Source: Bacteroidia bacterium (lineage in GTDB: Bacteria > Bacteroidota > Bacteroidia > Bacteroidales > Dysgonomonadaceae). Taken from it: a stretch of 54,536 nt of DNA. The stretch lies in the NCBI GenBank assembly GCA_025999435.1, contig BNXH01000004.1:1-54536 (forward strand), in the 5' to 3' direction. The notes under the pieces were generated by a model. It saw only the letters and a list, made by a program, of their open reading frames with translations. It ran no database searches and had not been told where the DNA came from. Of the stretch, positions 17,016-24,536 are shown in pieces. The number at the start of each line of letters is the position of its first letter. The stretch's first letter is position 1. The position numbers and the translations under genes are program-made.

Positions 17016-17957
17016 TCAAATATCTACAATAAACTTCTTAAGATCAGGATTCAGCAATGACTGCGGAACGGCCTGTTTCACTTCAGATATTATAATATCC
17101 AAAACTCTTTCACGCAAAAATTCACGTCTTGTCACCAGACTTATTTCACGTACAGGCGAGATTCCTTTGAGTGGACGCACATTTCTCTTTTGTCTTTCGC
17201 TCAATTCGTCTATTGCCATTTCCGGAATAATAGTAAGTCCACTATTGCTATCTACAATATTTATTAAAGTACTTATACTGCCGGCTTCATAAGAAAAGAG
17301 CGAATGCGAGCTTTTCCGCTTGCGCATATTACATATACGAAGAATTTGTCCGCGAAAGCAATGCACTTCTTCCAGAAGCCATAAACGATTGATATTTAAG
17401 TCATCCTCTTCTAATTCTTTTTTCGCGTAAAGAGATGTTTCTTTTGGAGAAACATATGCATAGAAGCGTTCGTAATAAACCGGATGTTCGGTTATCTTTT
17501 CATTTTTCAGTGGAGTGGCCAAAATAGCTCCGTCTAAAGCTCCATTGAGAAGCTTCTCTATAATCTGTCCTGTAGTGGTTTCTTCTATTACAAGTACAAT
17601 ATCGTAACCATTCTCATCATGGGCTTTCATTAACTTAGGCAATAAATAAGGCGCTATCGTAGGAATAATACCCAACTTGAAAACACCTTGTATAATACCT
17701 TTTTCTTCCTGAATTATCTCCCTGATTTGCTTTACCTGAGAGACGATAACCCGTGCCTGATTGATTATTTGGGTACCAATAACAGTCGGTTGTACCGGCA
17801 ACTGGCTACGGTCAAATATCTTAACACCAAGTTCATCTTCAAGCTTTTGTATCATCATACTCAGCGTGGGCTGGGTAACGAACGAAGCCTCCGCGGCTTT
17901 GGCAAAATGCCGGTGGTTATCCACTGCTATAATATATTCCAGCTGTTGTATATTCAT
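17016..17957 (-). CDS. oxyR: OxyR-type LysR regulator (peroxide sensor)
   Basis: A 313-residue LysR regulator with the N-terminal winged helix-turn-helix (about 16-35) and a substrate-binding-like C-terminal domain. EEVHCFRGQILRIC contains two cysteines at 200 and 209, nine residues apart, as for the redox pair Cys199/Cys208 of E. coli OxyR. It should sense peroxide by disulphide formation and activate peroxide-defence genes; none of those targets is adjacent. ATG start at 17957. It lies 27 bp after the YggS-family gene on the same strand. Confidence 0.92.
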   Translation of the reverse strand: MNIQQLEYIIAVDNHRHFAKAAEASFVTQPTLSMMIQKLEDELGVKIFDRSQLPVQPTVIGTQIINQARVIVSQVKQIREIIQEEKGIIQGVFKLGIIPTIAPYLLPKLMKAHDENGYDIVLVIEETTTGQIIEKLLNGALDGAILATPLKNEKITEHPVYYERFYAYVSPKETSLYAKKELEEDDLNINRLWLLEEVHCFRGQILRICNMRKRKSSHSLFSYEAGSISTLINIVDSNSGLTIIPEMAIDELSERQKRNVRPLKGISPVREISLVTRREFLRERVLDIIISEVKQAVPQSLLNPDLKKFIVDI

Positions 17958-17984
17958 GTCCTGGGTATTTTTAGTGTTTATATG

Positions 17985-18653
17985 TTAGTATTCTCGGTGC
18001 CCAAATATGGATGACCCAACCCTGATAAGTGTAGAACCTTCTTCCACAGCTATTATATAATCATCAGACATCCCCATAGAAATTTCTGAAAAGCGATTAT
18101 CCTGAGGATAATATTCTGCCTTTATCTCATCGAAGAATTTTTTCAAACGCCTAAATTCTTCTCTTATAACATCCTGGTCTTCAGTATTTGTCGCCATCCC
18201 CATTACACCTCCTATATACGCGAATTTTAATTCTTTGCACTGCTCCGAATTTAGTAGCCGGCGACAACTGTCGAATGAAAAGCCATATTTAGAGTTCTCT
18301 TGAGCTATATGGATTTCCAGCAAACAACAAACTTGTTTCTGTGCATTAGAGGCTTGCTTTTCTATCTCCTGCAAAAGTTTCCGGCTATCGACACTATGTA
18401 TAGTCTGAATATAAGGAACGATTGCTTTAACTTTATTTGTTTGCAAATGTCCTATAAAATGCCATTCGATGTCTGCCGGCAGTAAATTCCGCTTTTGCTC
18501 TATTTCTTGCACGCGACTCTCTCCGAACATGCGTTGTCCTGCATCATATGCTTCTCTGACAGCCGTTTCGCCATGAAACTTAGATACCGCCACAAGCTTT
18601 ACACGCGATGGTATTTTCTTCTTAATTAAATCTATATTTCCTAAAATACTCAT
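17985..18653 (-). CDS. YggS/PLPBP-family PLP homeostasis protein
   Basis: 222 residues from the ATG at 18653 (a TTG one codon upstream is not preferred). The PLP lysine is K25 in VKLVAVSKFHGE. FGESRVQE, WHFIGHLQTNK, HSVDS, MGMA and the C-terminal EISMGMSDD...VGSSIFG blocks follow in order, as in the YggS family. These single-domain proteins bind PLP and affect vitamin B6 and amino acid pools without a known enzymatic reaction. It forms a same-strand set with the DUF4494 gene and oxyR. Confidence 0.94.
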   Translation of the reverse strand: MSILGNIDLIKKKIPSRVKLVAVSKFHGETAVREAYDAGQRMFGESRVQEIEQKRNLLPADIEWHFIGHLQTNKVKAIVPYIQTIHSVDSRKLLQEIEKQASNAQKQVCCLLEIHIAQENSKYGFSFDSCRRLLNSEQCKELKFAYIGGVMGMATNTEDQDVIREEFRRLKKFFDEIKAEYYPQDNRFSEISMGMSDDYIIAVEEGSTLIRVGSSIFGHREY

Positions 18654-18668
18654 CAATAGATCAAATAG

Positions 18669-19124
18669 TTACACTAGCATAATCTTTTTCTTCTGATCTT
18701 CCGAATACGGGAATACATCCATAATGGTAGTTTCAGACAAAGACGCTATGCTGTAATCGGCTAACGTGCCCTCCATTCCTTTTTCAACCACTTTCAATGC
18801 TTCTTTCAGATCAGATGCCTGAGCCAACATTTGTACAGCTGTTTTCTTTTCCGTACCGCTTTTTTCATCTAAGGATATAAACATAACCTTCGCTTTAAAA
18901 AAACGATCTCCGTTGTCATTAAAAAACAGTTCTGATAATTTTGCCCTCTTTATATCCGTTATTGTAAATTCTCCGGATATGTAAGGTTTTATTTCTTCTA
19001 TAATACGAGCTTCAGCTTCGGTAAAAGAAAGCGCATCTACCAAATAAGGTTCTGTTACTTTTTTTTGCATTCCGTTTTCCAGTACCTTTTCGTAACTAAC
19101 CTTACATTCAAACCAATTGTGCAT
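18669..19124 (-). CDS. DUF4494 family protein
   Basis: A 151-residue cytoplasmic protein with the DUF4494 pattern: N-terminal MHNWFECKVSYEKV, then EPYLVDALSFTEAEARI and a C-terminal SETTIMDVFPY. The family is common in Bacteroidetes and, as I recall, often lies next to the YggS gene, as here (15 bp upstream of it). Function unknown. ATG start at 19124. Confidence 0.85.
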   Translation of the reverse strand: MHNWFECKVSYEKVLENGMQKKVTEPYLVDALSFTEAEARIIEEIKPYISGEFTITDIKRAKLSELFFNDNGDRFFKAKVMFISLDEKSGTEKKTAVQMLAQASDLKEALKVVEKGMEGTLADYSIASLSETTIMDVFPYSEDQKKKIMLV

Positions 19125-19227
19125 ATTTTTCTTATTACTTTAATCTATAATTTACTCATACAAATATAAGAAATTTAATTTATAGCATCTATCAAAAGAT
19201 AAGAAAAACCTATTTCTGCGGCCAATA

Positions 19228-19258
19228 AAAAAGCCCGCAAAATTGAATTGCAGGCTTT
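19228..19258 (-). terminator. Terminator of the ECF sigma gene
   Basis: Stem AAAGCCTGCAA with TTGCGGGCTTT on the minus strand (plus-strand arms 19230-19240 and 19248-19258, one G-T pair), followed by a T-run. It is 27 bp past the sigma stop codon. Confidence 0.88.
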
Positions 19259-19284
19259 CTCAATATCAAAATATTTAACTCAAA

Positions 19285-19818
19285 TCACTGTCTGTCCTCA
19301 TATCTATAATCTGCCAATAACTCTTGTAGACGCTTTCGCGCAAAGAAAATACGGCTTTTCACTGTTCCTATAGGCAATCCCAATTGTTGAGCTATTTCCT
19401 CATATTTAAATCCCGACACATGCATAGAAAAAGGCAACCTATACTCATCGGAAAAACTGCCTATCACTCTTACGATCTCCGATACAGTATAGGCCCCTTC
19501 GGGACTATCAAATCCGGAATCTTGAGGCATATTCAAGTGATAAAGATTTTCAGTTTGATCGATCATTGTCTGGCTACGCACCACACGACGATAATTATTC
19601 ACAAATATATTGTGCATGATAGTGAATACCCAACCCTTAAAATTAACATTTTCGTAATACTTTTCTTTATTATCTAATGCACGAAGGGTGGTTTCCTGTA
19701 ACAGATCTTTAGCTTCCTCTCTATTTGAAGTAAGAGTAAGAGCGAAGTTCATCATATTGTTTTGCAAGTCTATTAACTTGTCTTCAAAAACTTTGTTGCT
19801 TTCTAGTGTTGCCATCAT
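19285..19818 (-). CDS. ECF RNA polymerase sigma factor
   Basis: Read from the ATG at 19818 this gives 177 residues; the longer frame needs a TTG at 19860. Region 2 includes DLLQETTLRALDNKEKY and FKGWVFTIMHNIFVNNYRR (core and -10 binding); region 4 includes LPFSMHVSGFKYEEIAQQLGLPIGTVKSRIFFARKRLQELL (helix-turn-helix). It belongs to the small sigma-70 ECF type common in Bacteroidetes. No anti-sigma gene is adjacent. It is monocistronic with its own terminator. Confidence 0.93.
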   Translation of the reverse strand: MMATLESNKVFEDKLIDLQNNMMNFALTLTSNREEAKDLLQETTLRALDNKEKYYENVNFKGWVFTIMHNIFVNNYRRVVRSQTMIDQTENLYHLNMPQDSGFDSPEGAYTVSEIVRVIGSFSDEYRLPFSMHVSGFKYEEIAQQLGLPIGTVKSRIFFARKRLQELLADYRYEDRQ

Positions 19819-19892
19819 TTTAAGGTATTTAGTTGGCGAAATATTTTTATTATAGTGCAAGATCTATATCTTGATATTTATCTTGTTTGAGA

Positions 19893-19900
19893 CAAAGTTA
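19893..19900 (-). promoter_or_regulatory. -7 box for the ECF sigma gene
   Basis: TAACTTTG on the minus strand (19900-19893), leader about 70 nt. The leader contains an inverted repeat CAAGAT...ATCTTG (about 19861-19885) that could form a stem. The -33 position is weak. Confidence 0.5.
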
Positions 19901-20158
19901 TATACTTTTTCTATTTTAACTAAAAAAATAGTCTTCTAGCATCGATATATTATTAAAAGCATATAAGTTCAACAAATAACACGCTGATTTTGAATGGACC
20001 TAAGTCAGGTTAAAGGGTTAATATCTTTTATAAATTATATCTATTGATAAAAAATCAATATAAATTTCACCTAGCAAGAGCGACAAATTGTCTTATTTGA
20101 GTTCTTTGGCACTTATTTTGTTCTTCTTTAGCAAATATAATTAATAAAAATTGAAAAT

Positions 20159-22048
20159 ATGTCACAAAGTGGAAAAATTGGGGTTACAACTGAAAATATT
20201 TTCCCCATAATCAAAAGATTCTTATATAGTGATCACGAAATTTTCCTTAGAGAATTAGTTTCCAACGCAGTAGATGCAACCCAAAAACTAAAAACATATT
20301 CGTCGCTTGGCGAATTTAAAGGAGAACTGGGAGATTTGTATGTAAATATAAAAATTGATAAAGAAAACGGTACTCTGACTATCTCCGACAGAGGTATCGG
20401 CATGACCAATGAAGAAATTGATAAATATATAAACCAAATCGCATTTTCTTCTGCCAATGAGTTCCTCGACAAATACAAGAAAGATGCAAATTCCATTATA
20501 GGCCATTTTGGATTGGGCTTCTACTCTTCGTTTATGGTTTCTAAAAAAGTAGAGATCATAACCAAGTCATTCAGGGAAGGTGCCGAAGCTGTTAAATGGA
20601 GCTGCGACGGTTCGCCTGAATATACAATAGAAGCTGTAGAAAAGGCAGATCGCGGTACAGATATCATATTGTATATTGATGACGAAAATAAGAATTTCTT
20701 AGAAAAAAATGAGATAGATAAACTCTTAAAGAAATATTGCCGGTTCTTACCTGTACCAATCGTTTTTGGTAAAAAAACAGAATGGAAAGATGGAAAATCC
20801 GTTGAAACGGATGAAGATAATATTATAAACGAAACAAGCCCATTGTGGACAAGAAAGCCGTCTGAACTGAAAGATGAAGACTACAAGAAGTTTTATCAGG
20901 ACTTGTACCCGTTCTCTGATGAGCCTATGTTTTGGATACATCTGAATGTTGACTATCCATTCAAATTGACAGGGATACTTTATTTTCCACAAATAAAGAG
21001 CAATGTAGACCTGAATAAGAATAAAATACAATTATATAGCAATCAGGTATTTGTCACCGATTCGGTAGAAGGCATCGTACCTGAATTTCTTACATTAATG
21101 CATGGGGTGCTGGATTCTCCGGATATCCCGCTTAATGTATCACGGTCTTATCTGCAAAGCGATCAGAATGTGAAGAAGATATCGAGCCATATAACTAAAA
21201 AGGTTGCTGACAGGCTCGAAGAAATCTTCAAGAATGATCGTACTCAATTTGAAGAAAAATGGGATAGCCTGAAAGTATTCATCGAATACGGCATGCTTAC
21301 AGATGAGAAATTCAACGACCGGGCACAAAAATTCTGTTTATTAAAAAACACTGATGGTAAAGCTTTTACATTTGAAGAATACAAAACATTAATATCAACA
21401 AACCAAACGGATAAGGACGGAAACCTGATCTATCTTTATGCAAACAATAGAGAAGAGCAATATACATATATAGGTGCAGCAAAAGACAAGGGATATGATG
21501 TCGTATTGTTCGATGGACAGCTCGACGTACACATGGCCGGCTTTCTTGAACAAAAGTTTGAGAAGAGCCGTTTCGTCCGTGCAGACAGTGACACCATTGA
21601 TAATCTGATAGTAAAAGACGACGCTAAAGAAATTAAACTGACTGACAAACAAAAAGAAGAGCTAAGTGAAGCTTTCACTTCTCAACTGCCGAAGATTGAA
21701 AAAGCTGAATTTACGGTCGACTATAAAGCTTTGGGTGAAAAGTCCCAACCTATACAAATAACTCAGAATGAGTTTATGAGACGGATGAAAGAAATGTCGG
21801 CAATGCAAACTGGAATGGGTTTTTATGGAGAAATGCCGAATAACTACAATCTTGTACTGAATATAGAACACCCACTAATAAAGAACATTATGGTTGATAT
21901 AGACGGTAAAGACAAAAAAGCCGTGGCGTCCTATGCCGAAAGTAACTCAAATATTTGTCAATTAGTCGATTTGGCTCTATTATCGAACGGTATGCTAAAG
22001 GGTGAAGCATTAAACAACTTCATAAAAAGAAATATGGAGAACATTTGA
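20159..22048 (+). CDS. htpG: HSP90-family chaperone HtpG
   Basis: A 629-residue HSP90. The GHKL ATPase domain shows FLRELVSNAVDATQKL (metal-binding Asn), SDRGIGMT and IGHFGLGFYSSFMV (ATP lid). The middle domain carries the catalytic-loop region SPDIPLNVSRSYLQ, and the C-terminal dimerisation domain completes the usual length. It remodels client proteins in the cytoplasm. The 300-bp upstream gap (19861-20158) holds the divergent sigma promoter and an AT-rich stretch; only a degenerate TATTTTG-like box near 20114 hints at an htpG promoter, and no CIRCE-type operator was seen. A palindromic element starts about 19 bp after the stop. Confidence 0.97.
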   Translation: MSQSGKIGVTTENIFPIIKRFLYSDHEIFLRELVSNAVDATQKLKTYSSLGEFKGELGDLYVNIKIDKENGTLTISDRGIGMTNEEIDKYINQIAFSSANEFLDKYKKDANSIIGHFGLGFYSSFMVSKKVEIITKSFREGAEAVKWSCDGSPEYTIEAVEKADRGTDIILYIDDENKNFLEKNEIDKLLKKYCRFLPVPIVFGKKTEWKDGKSVETDEDNIINETSPLWTRKPSELKDEDYKKFYQDLYPFSDEPMFWIHLNVDYPFKLTGILYFPQIKSNVDLNKNKIQLYSNQVFVTDSVEGIVPEFLTLMHGVLDSPDIPLNVSRSYLQSDQNVKKISSHITKKVADRLEEIFKNDRTQFEEKWDSLKVFIEYGMLTDEKFNDRAQKFCLLKNTDGKAFTFEEYKTLISTNQTDKDGNLIYLYANNREEQYTYIGAAKDKGYDVVLFDGQLDVHMAGFLEQKFEKSRFVRADSDTIDNLIVKDDAKEIKLTDKQKEELSEAFTSQLPKIEKAEFTVDYKALGEKSQPIQITQNEFMRRMKEMSAMQTGMGFYGEMPNNYNLVLNIEHPLIKNIMVDIDGKDKKAVASYAESNSNICQLVDLALLSNGMLKGEALNNFIKRNMENI

Positions 22049-22066
22049 TACATTCTACAGATTTTA

Positions 22067-22260
22067 ATAAAAAGGGGTGTGTCAAAAGTAAAATTACACT
22101 ATCAAAATATTACTTTCTTTTGTCATTCTGAGTGTAACGAAGAATCTCGACTTTCAAAGAGAGATCCTTCACTCCGTTCAGGATGACAACCAACGGTCAC
22201 AGGAGCGTAGCGTATGTAAAAAGATAATGAAATTTACTTTTGACACACCCTCTTCTTTAT
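22067..22260. repeat. Palindromic element, family A copy 2
   Basis: A 194-bp element with terminal inverted repeats around GGTGTGTCAAAAGTAAA (left) and TTTACTTTTGACACACC (right). The inner palindrome runs from GTCATTCTGAGTGTAACGAA (22122) to TTCAGGATGAC (22187). It lies directly after htpG and before tRNA-Ala. The outer frame matches copies at 16826 and 27628; the insides differ. Confidence 0.85.
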
Positions 22261-22306
22261 AAGTCAAATTTTAATCTGTAAAGTATGGGTATTACGGAAA
22301 TTATTC

Positions 22307-22314
22307 TATCTTTG
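22307..22314 (+). promoter_or_regulatory. -7 box for tRNA-Ala
   Basis: TATCTTTG, 17 bp before the tRNA 5' end. The -33 position has no clear TTTG. Confidence 0.6.
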
Positions 22315-22331
22315 TGCTGCCCAAAATACAC

Positions 22332-22405
22332 GGGGGATTAGCTCATCTGGCTAGAGCGTTAGACTGGCAGTCTAAAGGTGATCGGTTCGAGTCCGATATT
22401 CTCCA
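22332..22405 (+). tRNA. tRNA-Ala (anticodon GGC)
   Basis: A full cloverleaf. The acceptor stem GGGGGAT/ATTCTCC contains the alanine identity pair G3-U70. The anticodon stem-loop is TTAGA-CTGGCAG-TCTAA with anticodon GGC, and the T loop is TTCGAGT. CCA is not encoded. It is outside an rRNA spacer and has its own promoter and terminator. Confidence 0.95.
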
Positions 22406-22417
22406 CAAAATAAATAC

Positions 22418-22450
22418 TCCTTGCATTGGAAAAGTGTAGGGACTTTTTTT
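22418..22450 (+). terminator. Terminator of tRNA-Ala
   Basis: Arms TCCTTGCA (22418-22425) and TGTAGGGA (22435-22442) pair with two wobble pairs, followed by CTTTTTTT. Confidence 0.75.
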
Positions 22451-22514
22451 AATATACTACAGACAATCCAATATATAGTTAGGGAAATTAATAACCACCT
22501 GACATCAATATCAC

Positions 22515-22557
22515 TTCGTTCATTTTTCTGAACGAATAAAATTTAAACAGATTCTTA
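22515..22557. repeat. Deletion derivative of palindromic family B
   Basis: TTCGTTCATTTTTCTGAACG is followed by the right arm AATAAAATTTAAACAG of the element at 5614-5801. The left outer arm and most of the interior are missing. It lies between tRNA-Ala and the metal-efflux locus. Confidence 0.7.
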
Positions 22558-22611
22558 AACGGTCAAATTATTTTACAAAAGAAAAACTTGATCTTGTTTG
22601 TTAAAGTTTTA

Positions 22612-22619
22612 TATCTTTG
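22612..22619 (+). promoter_or_regulatory. -7 box almost touching the start codon
   Basis: TATCTTTG ends 4 nt before the ATG at 22624. An ACTTG at 22586-22590, 21 bp upstream, could be the -33 element. With the usual spacing the transcript would begin at or next to the ATG. Confidence 0.6.
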
Positions 22620-22623
22620 TGGC

Positions 22624-23076
22624 ATGAAGCATCTGAGGTTAATAGCATTTGTTTTAATACTTATGGCTAACATTTTTATGTTGGCTCATGCTGTTGTTCC
22701 TCATTCGCATCACGACGGTATAATTTGTTTTTCGTTACAAGAACTGGCACATCAAAAACAATCTTCATCTCAACAAAACGAGTCTGATTGTTGTACACAC
22801 AATGCGAAATCTCATCATCATCCCAGAACAATAGATGGTTGCGACTTAAAGGATGTTGTTATGCGTCAAAATGATGATGTTCATGACGAGATCGTTCCAT
22901 GTGCCAATTGCCTGTCGTTATTGTTTACATTCTATACTCTGAACGAGTTCTGTCTTGAGACGCCTTTGCTGGAAGAGATACTTCCTCAAAGACCATATAT
23001 TGAGAATTATACTTCACCTCTCGTAGGCCTTATCTCAGGTCTGCGCGCTCCTCCGGCATCTTATTTTTTAGGTTAA
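22624..23076 (+). CDS. Small His/Cys-rich secreted protein heading the metal-efflux locus
   Basis: From the ATG at 22624 the protein has 150 residues. A TTG 36 bp upstream precedes the promoter box and is rejected. It has an N-terminal hydrophobic signal segment, then PHSHHD, CCTHNAKSHHH and a CANC pair, suggesting metal binding outside the cytoplasm. The C-terminus ends GLRAPPASYFLG. I recall such proteins ahead of Bacteroidetes CusBA operons, in some genomes as DUF6769; not verified. Two short hairpins (AGCTCTT/AAGAGCT at 23076-23097; GTCTAA/TTTAGAC at 23105-23122) lie between it and the adaptor gene. Confidence 0.7.
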   Translation: MKHLRLIAFVLILMANIFMLAHAVVPHSHHDGIICFSLQELAHQKQSSSQQNESDCCTHNAKSHHHPRTIDGCDLKDVVMRQNDDVHDEIVPCANCLSLLFTFYTLNEFCLETPLLEEILPQRPYIENYTSPLVGLISGLRAPPASYFLG

Positions 23077-23157
23077 GCTCTTTCTTTTTTAAGAGCTGCT
23101 TTGTCTAATACTTTTTAGACGGGTTTATTAGCATTTTAAAATCTAGAAAATAAGAAA

Positions 23158-24441
23158 ATGAAAAAAAATATTATATATATTGCCTGTCTGCTGGCAATAC
23201 TATGGGGATGTAACTCGAAACAAAAAGCAGACGATCATGCCGGACACAATCACGAAGCACATGCTGATCATGACCATTCAGAGGAAGGTCATACACATGC
23301 TGACGGCGAAGAAGATCATAACCATGATCACGAAGGAGAAGGTCATAGCCATGCCGAAGGGGAAGAGTGCGACGGTCACGACCATGATCACTCAGGGAAA
23401 GAAAAAGCCGAATCGCATGCAGACGAAATTCACTTTGCTCCCGAACAGGCTAAGGCAGTAGGCCTGGAAGTAAAAACAGTGCAGCCATCGACTTTTCATC
23501 AGGTAATAAAAACAAGTGGACAAATACTGTCAGCTCAGGGCGATGAAGTGACTATATCAGCAACATCCAGTGGTATCGTTTCTTTCAATAAGCCTTCTCT
23601 GAATGAGGGTGTTGCAGTGAAAGCAGGAGAGTCTTTAGTCAGCATCTCATCTAAGAATATAGTAGATGGCGACCCTGCTACACGTGCAAAGGCGACTTAT
23701 GATATTTCTTCCCGTGAGTACGAACGTGCTAACAGTTTGATCAAAGACAAATTGATTTCTGAGAAGGAATATAACGACATTAAGTTGAATTATGAAAATG
23801 CGAAGATAGCTTACCAAGCCATCGGTCAACGTACAACGGCCAAAGGTATAAGTGTGGCGACTCCGATAGCAGGTTATGTGAAAACAAAATTAGTTAGCGA
23901 AGGCCAATATGTGGAAGTCGGGCAACCCTTGATGACTATTACCCAGAACCGGAAACTGCAACTACGAGCCGATGTTTCGGAACGGCATTACAGGAATCTG
24001 GGAAATATAACATCCGCCAATTTCAATACACCGTATGACAAGACTTTGCATCGTCTTTCTGATCTGAGCGGACGATTGGTATCGTATGGAAAATCGGCAA
24101 ACAGCCAGGAATATTATATTCCTGTAAACTTTGAATTTAACAATGTAGGGCAGATCATATCCGGCTCTTATGTCGAAGTTTATTTATTGGGGCAACCTCG
24201 CGAAAATGTTATATCCATACCTGTTTCTTCCCTGATAGAAGAACAGGGATTGTATTTCGTTTATTTGCAAATAGAAGACGACGCTTACAAAAAACAGGAA
24301 GTAACGTTAGGTGCTAACGATGGAGAGAATGTCGAAATTCTATCCGGTGTAAAACAAGGTGATAAGGTGGTTCGTAAAGGAGCTTATCACGTAAAACTGG
24401 CTTCTGCGTCAGCAGCTATACCTCATGGTCACGAACATTAA
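23158..24441 (+). CDS. RND efflux periplasmic adaptor (CusB/CzcB-like), His-rich lipoprotein
   Basis: A 427-residue membrane-fusion protein. The lipobox ends at Cys18 (LLAILWGC). Residues 26-95 are a run of His, Asp and Glu with repeated HxHxD-type words, a likely metal-binding tail. Then come the barrel-sandwich domain with paired lipoyl-like halves (GIVSFNKPSLNEGVAVKAGESL and ATPIAGYVKTKLVSEGQYVEVG), the alpha-hairpin between them (about 175-235) and a beta-barrel. It links the inner-membrane pump to the outer-membrane channel. The C-terminus ends in HGHEH. The metal is not determined; divalent cations or copper are possible. Confidence 0.92.
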   Translation: MKKNIIYIACLLAILWGCNSKQKADDHAGHNHEAHADHDHSEEGHTHADGEEDHNHDHEGEGHSHAEGEECDGHDHDHSGKEKAESHADEIHFAPEQAKAVGLEVKTVQPSTFHQVIKTSGQILSAQGDEVTISATSSGIVSFNKPSLNEGVAVKAGESLVSISSKNIVDGDPATRAKATYDISSREYERANSLIKDKLISEKEYNDIKLNYENAKIAYQAIGQRTTAKGISVATPIAGYVKTKLVSEGQYVEVGQPLMTITQNRKLQLRADVSERHYRNLGNITSANFNTPYDKTLHRLSDLSGRLVSYGKSANSQEYYIPVNFEFNNVGQIISGSYVEVYLLGQPRENVISIPVSSLIEEQGLYFVYLQIEDDAYKKQEVTLGANDGENVEILSGVKQGDKVVRKGAYHVKLASASAAIPHGHEH

Positions 24442-24451
24442 ATAAAGAGAT

Positions 24452-24515
24452 ACAAGTAAACAAGATACAAGTGGACGAGTTCATAACTAGTCTACTCGTC
24501 AACTAGTTTACTTGT
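24452..24515 (+). promoter_or_regulatory. Nested inverted repeat between adaptor and pump genes
   Basis: Outer arms ACAAGTAAAC (24452-24461) and GTTTACTTGT (24506-24515) and inner arms GACGAG (24474-24479) and CTCGTC (24495-24500) can form one long stem-loop in the mRNA. No T-tract follows, so it is not a simple terminator. The right half also reads as two 16-nt near-copies starting AACTAGT. Confidence 0.45.
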
Positions 24516-24536
24516 TAACTCAAAATATAAAGATTT

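Noticed and set aside
23076..23097. AGCTCTT/AAGAGCT hairpin after the His/Cys-rich gene as a terminator
   Set aside because: The T-run is in the loop, not after the stem.
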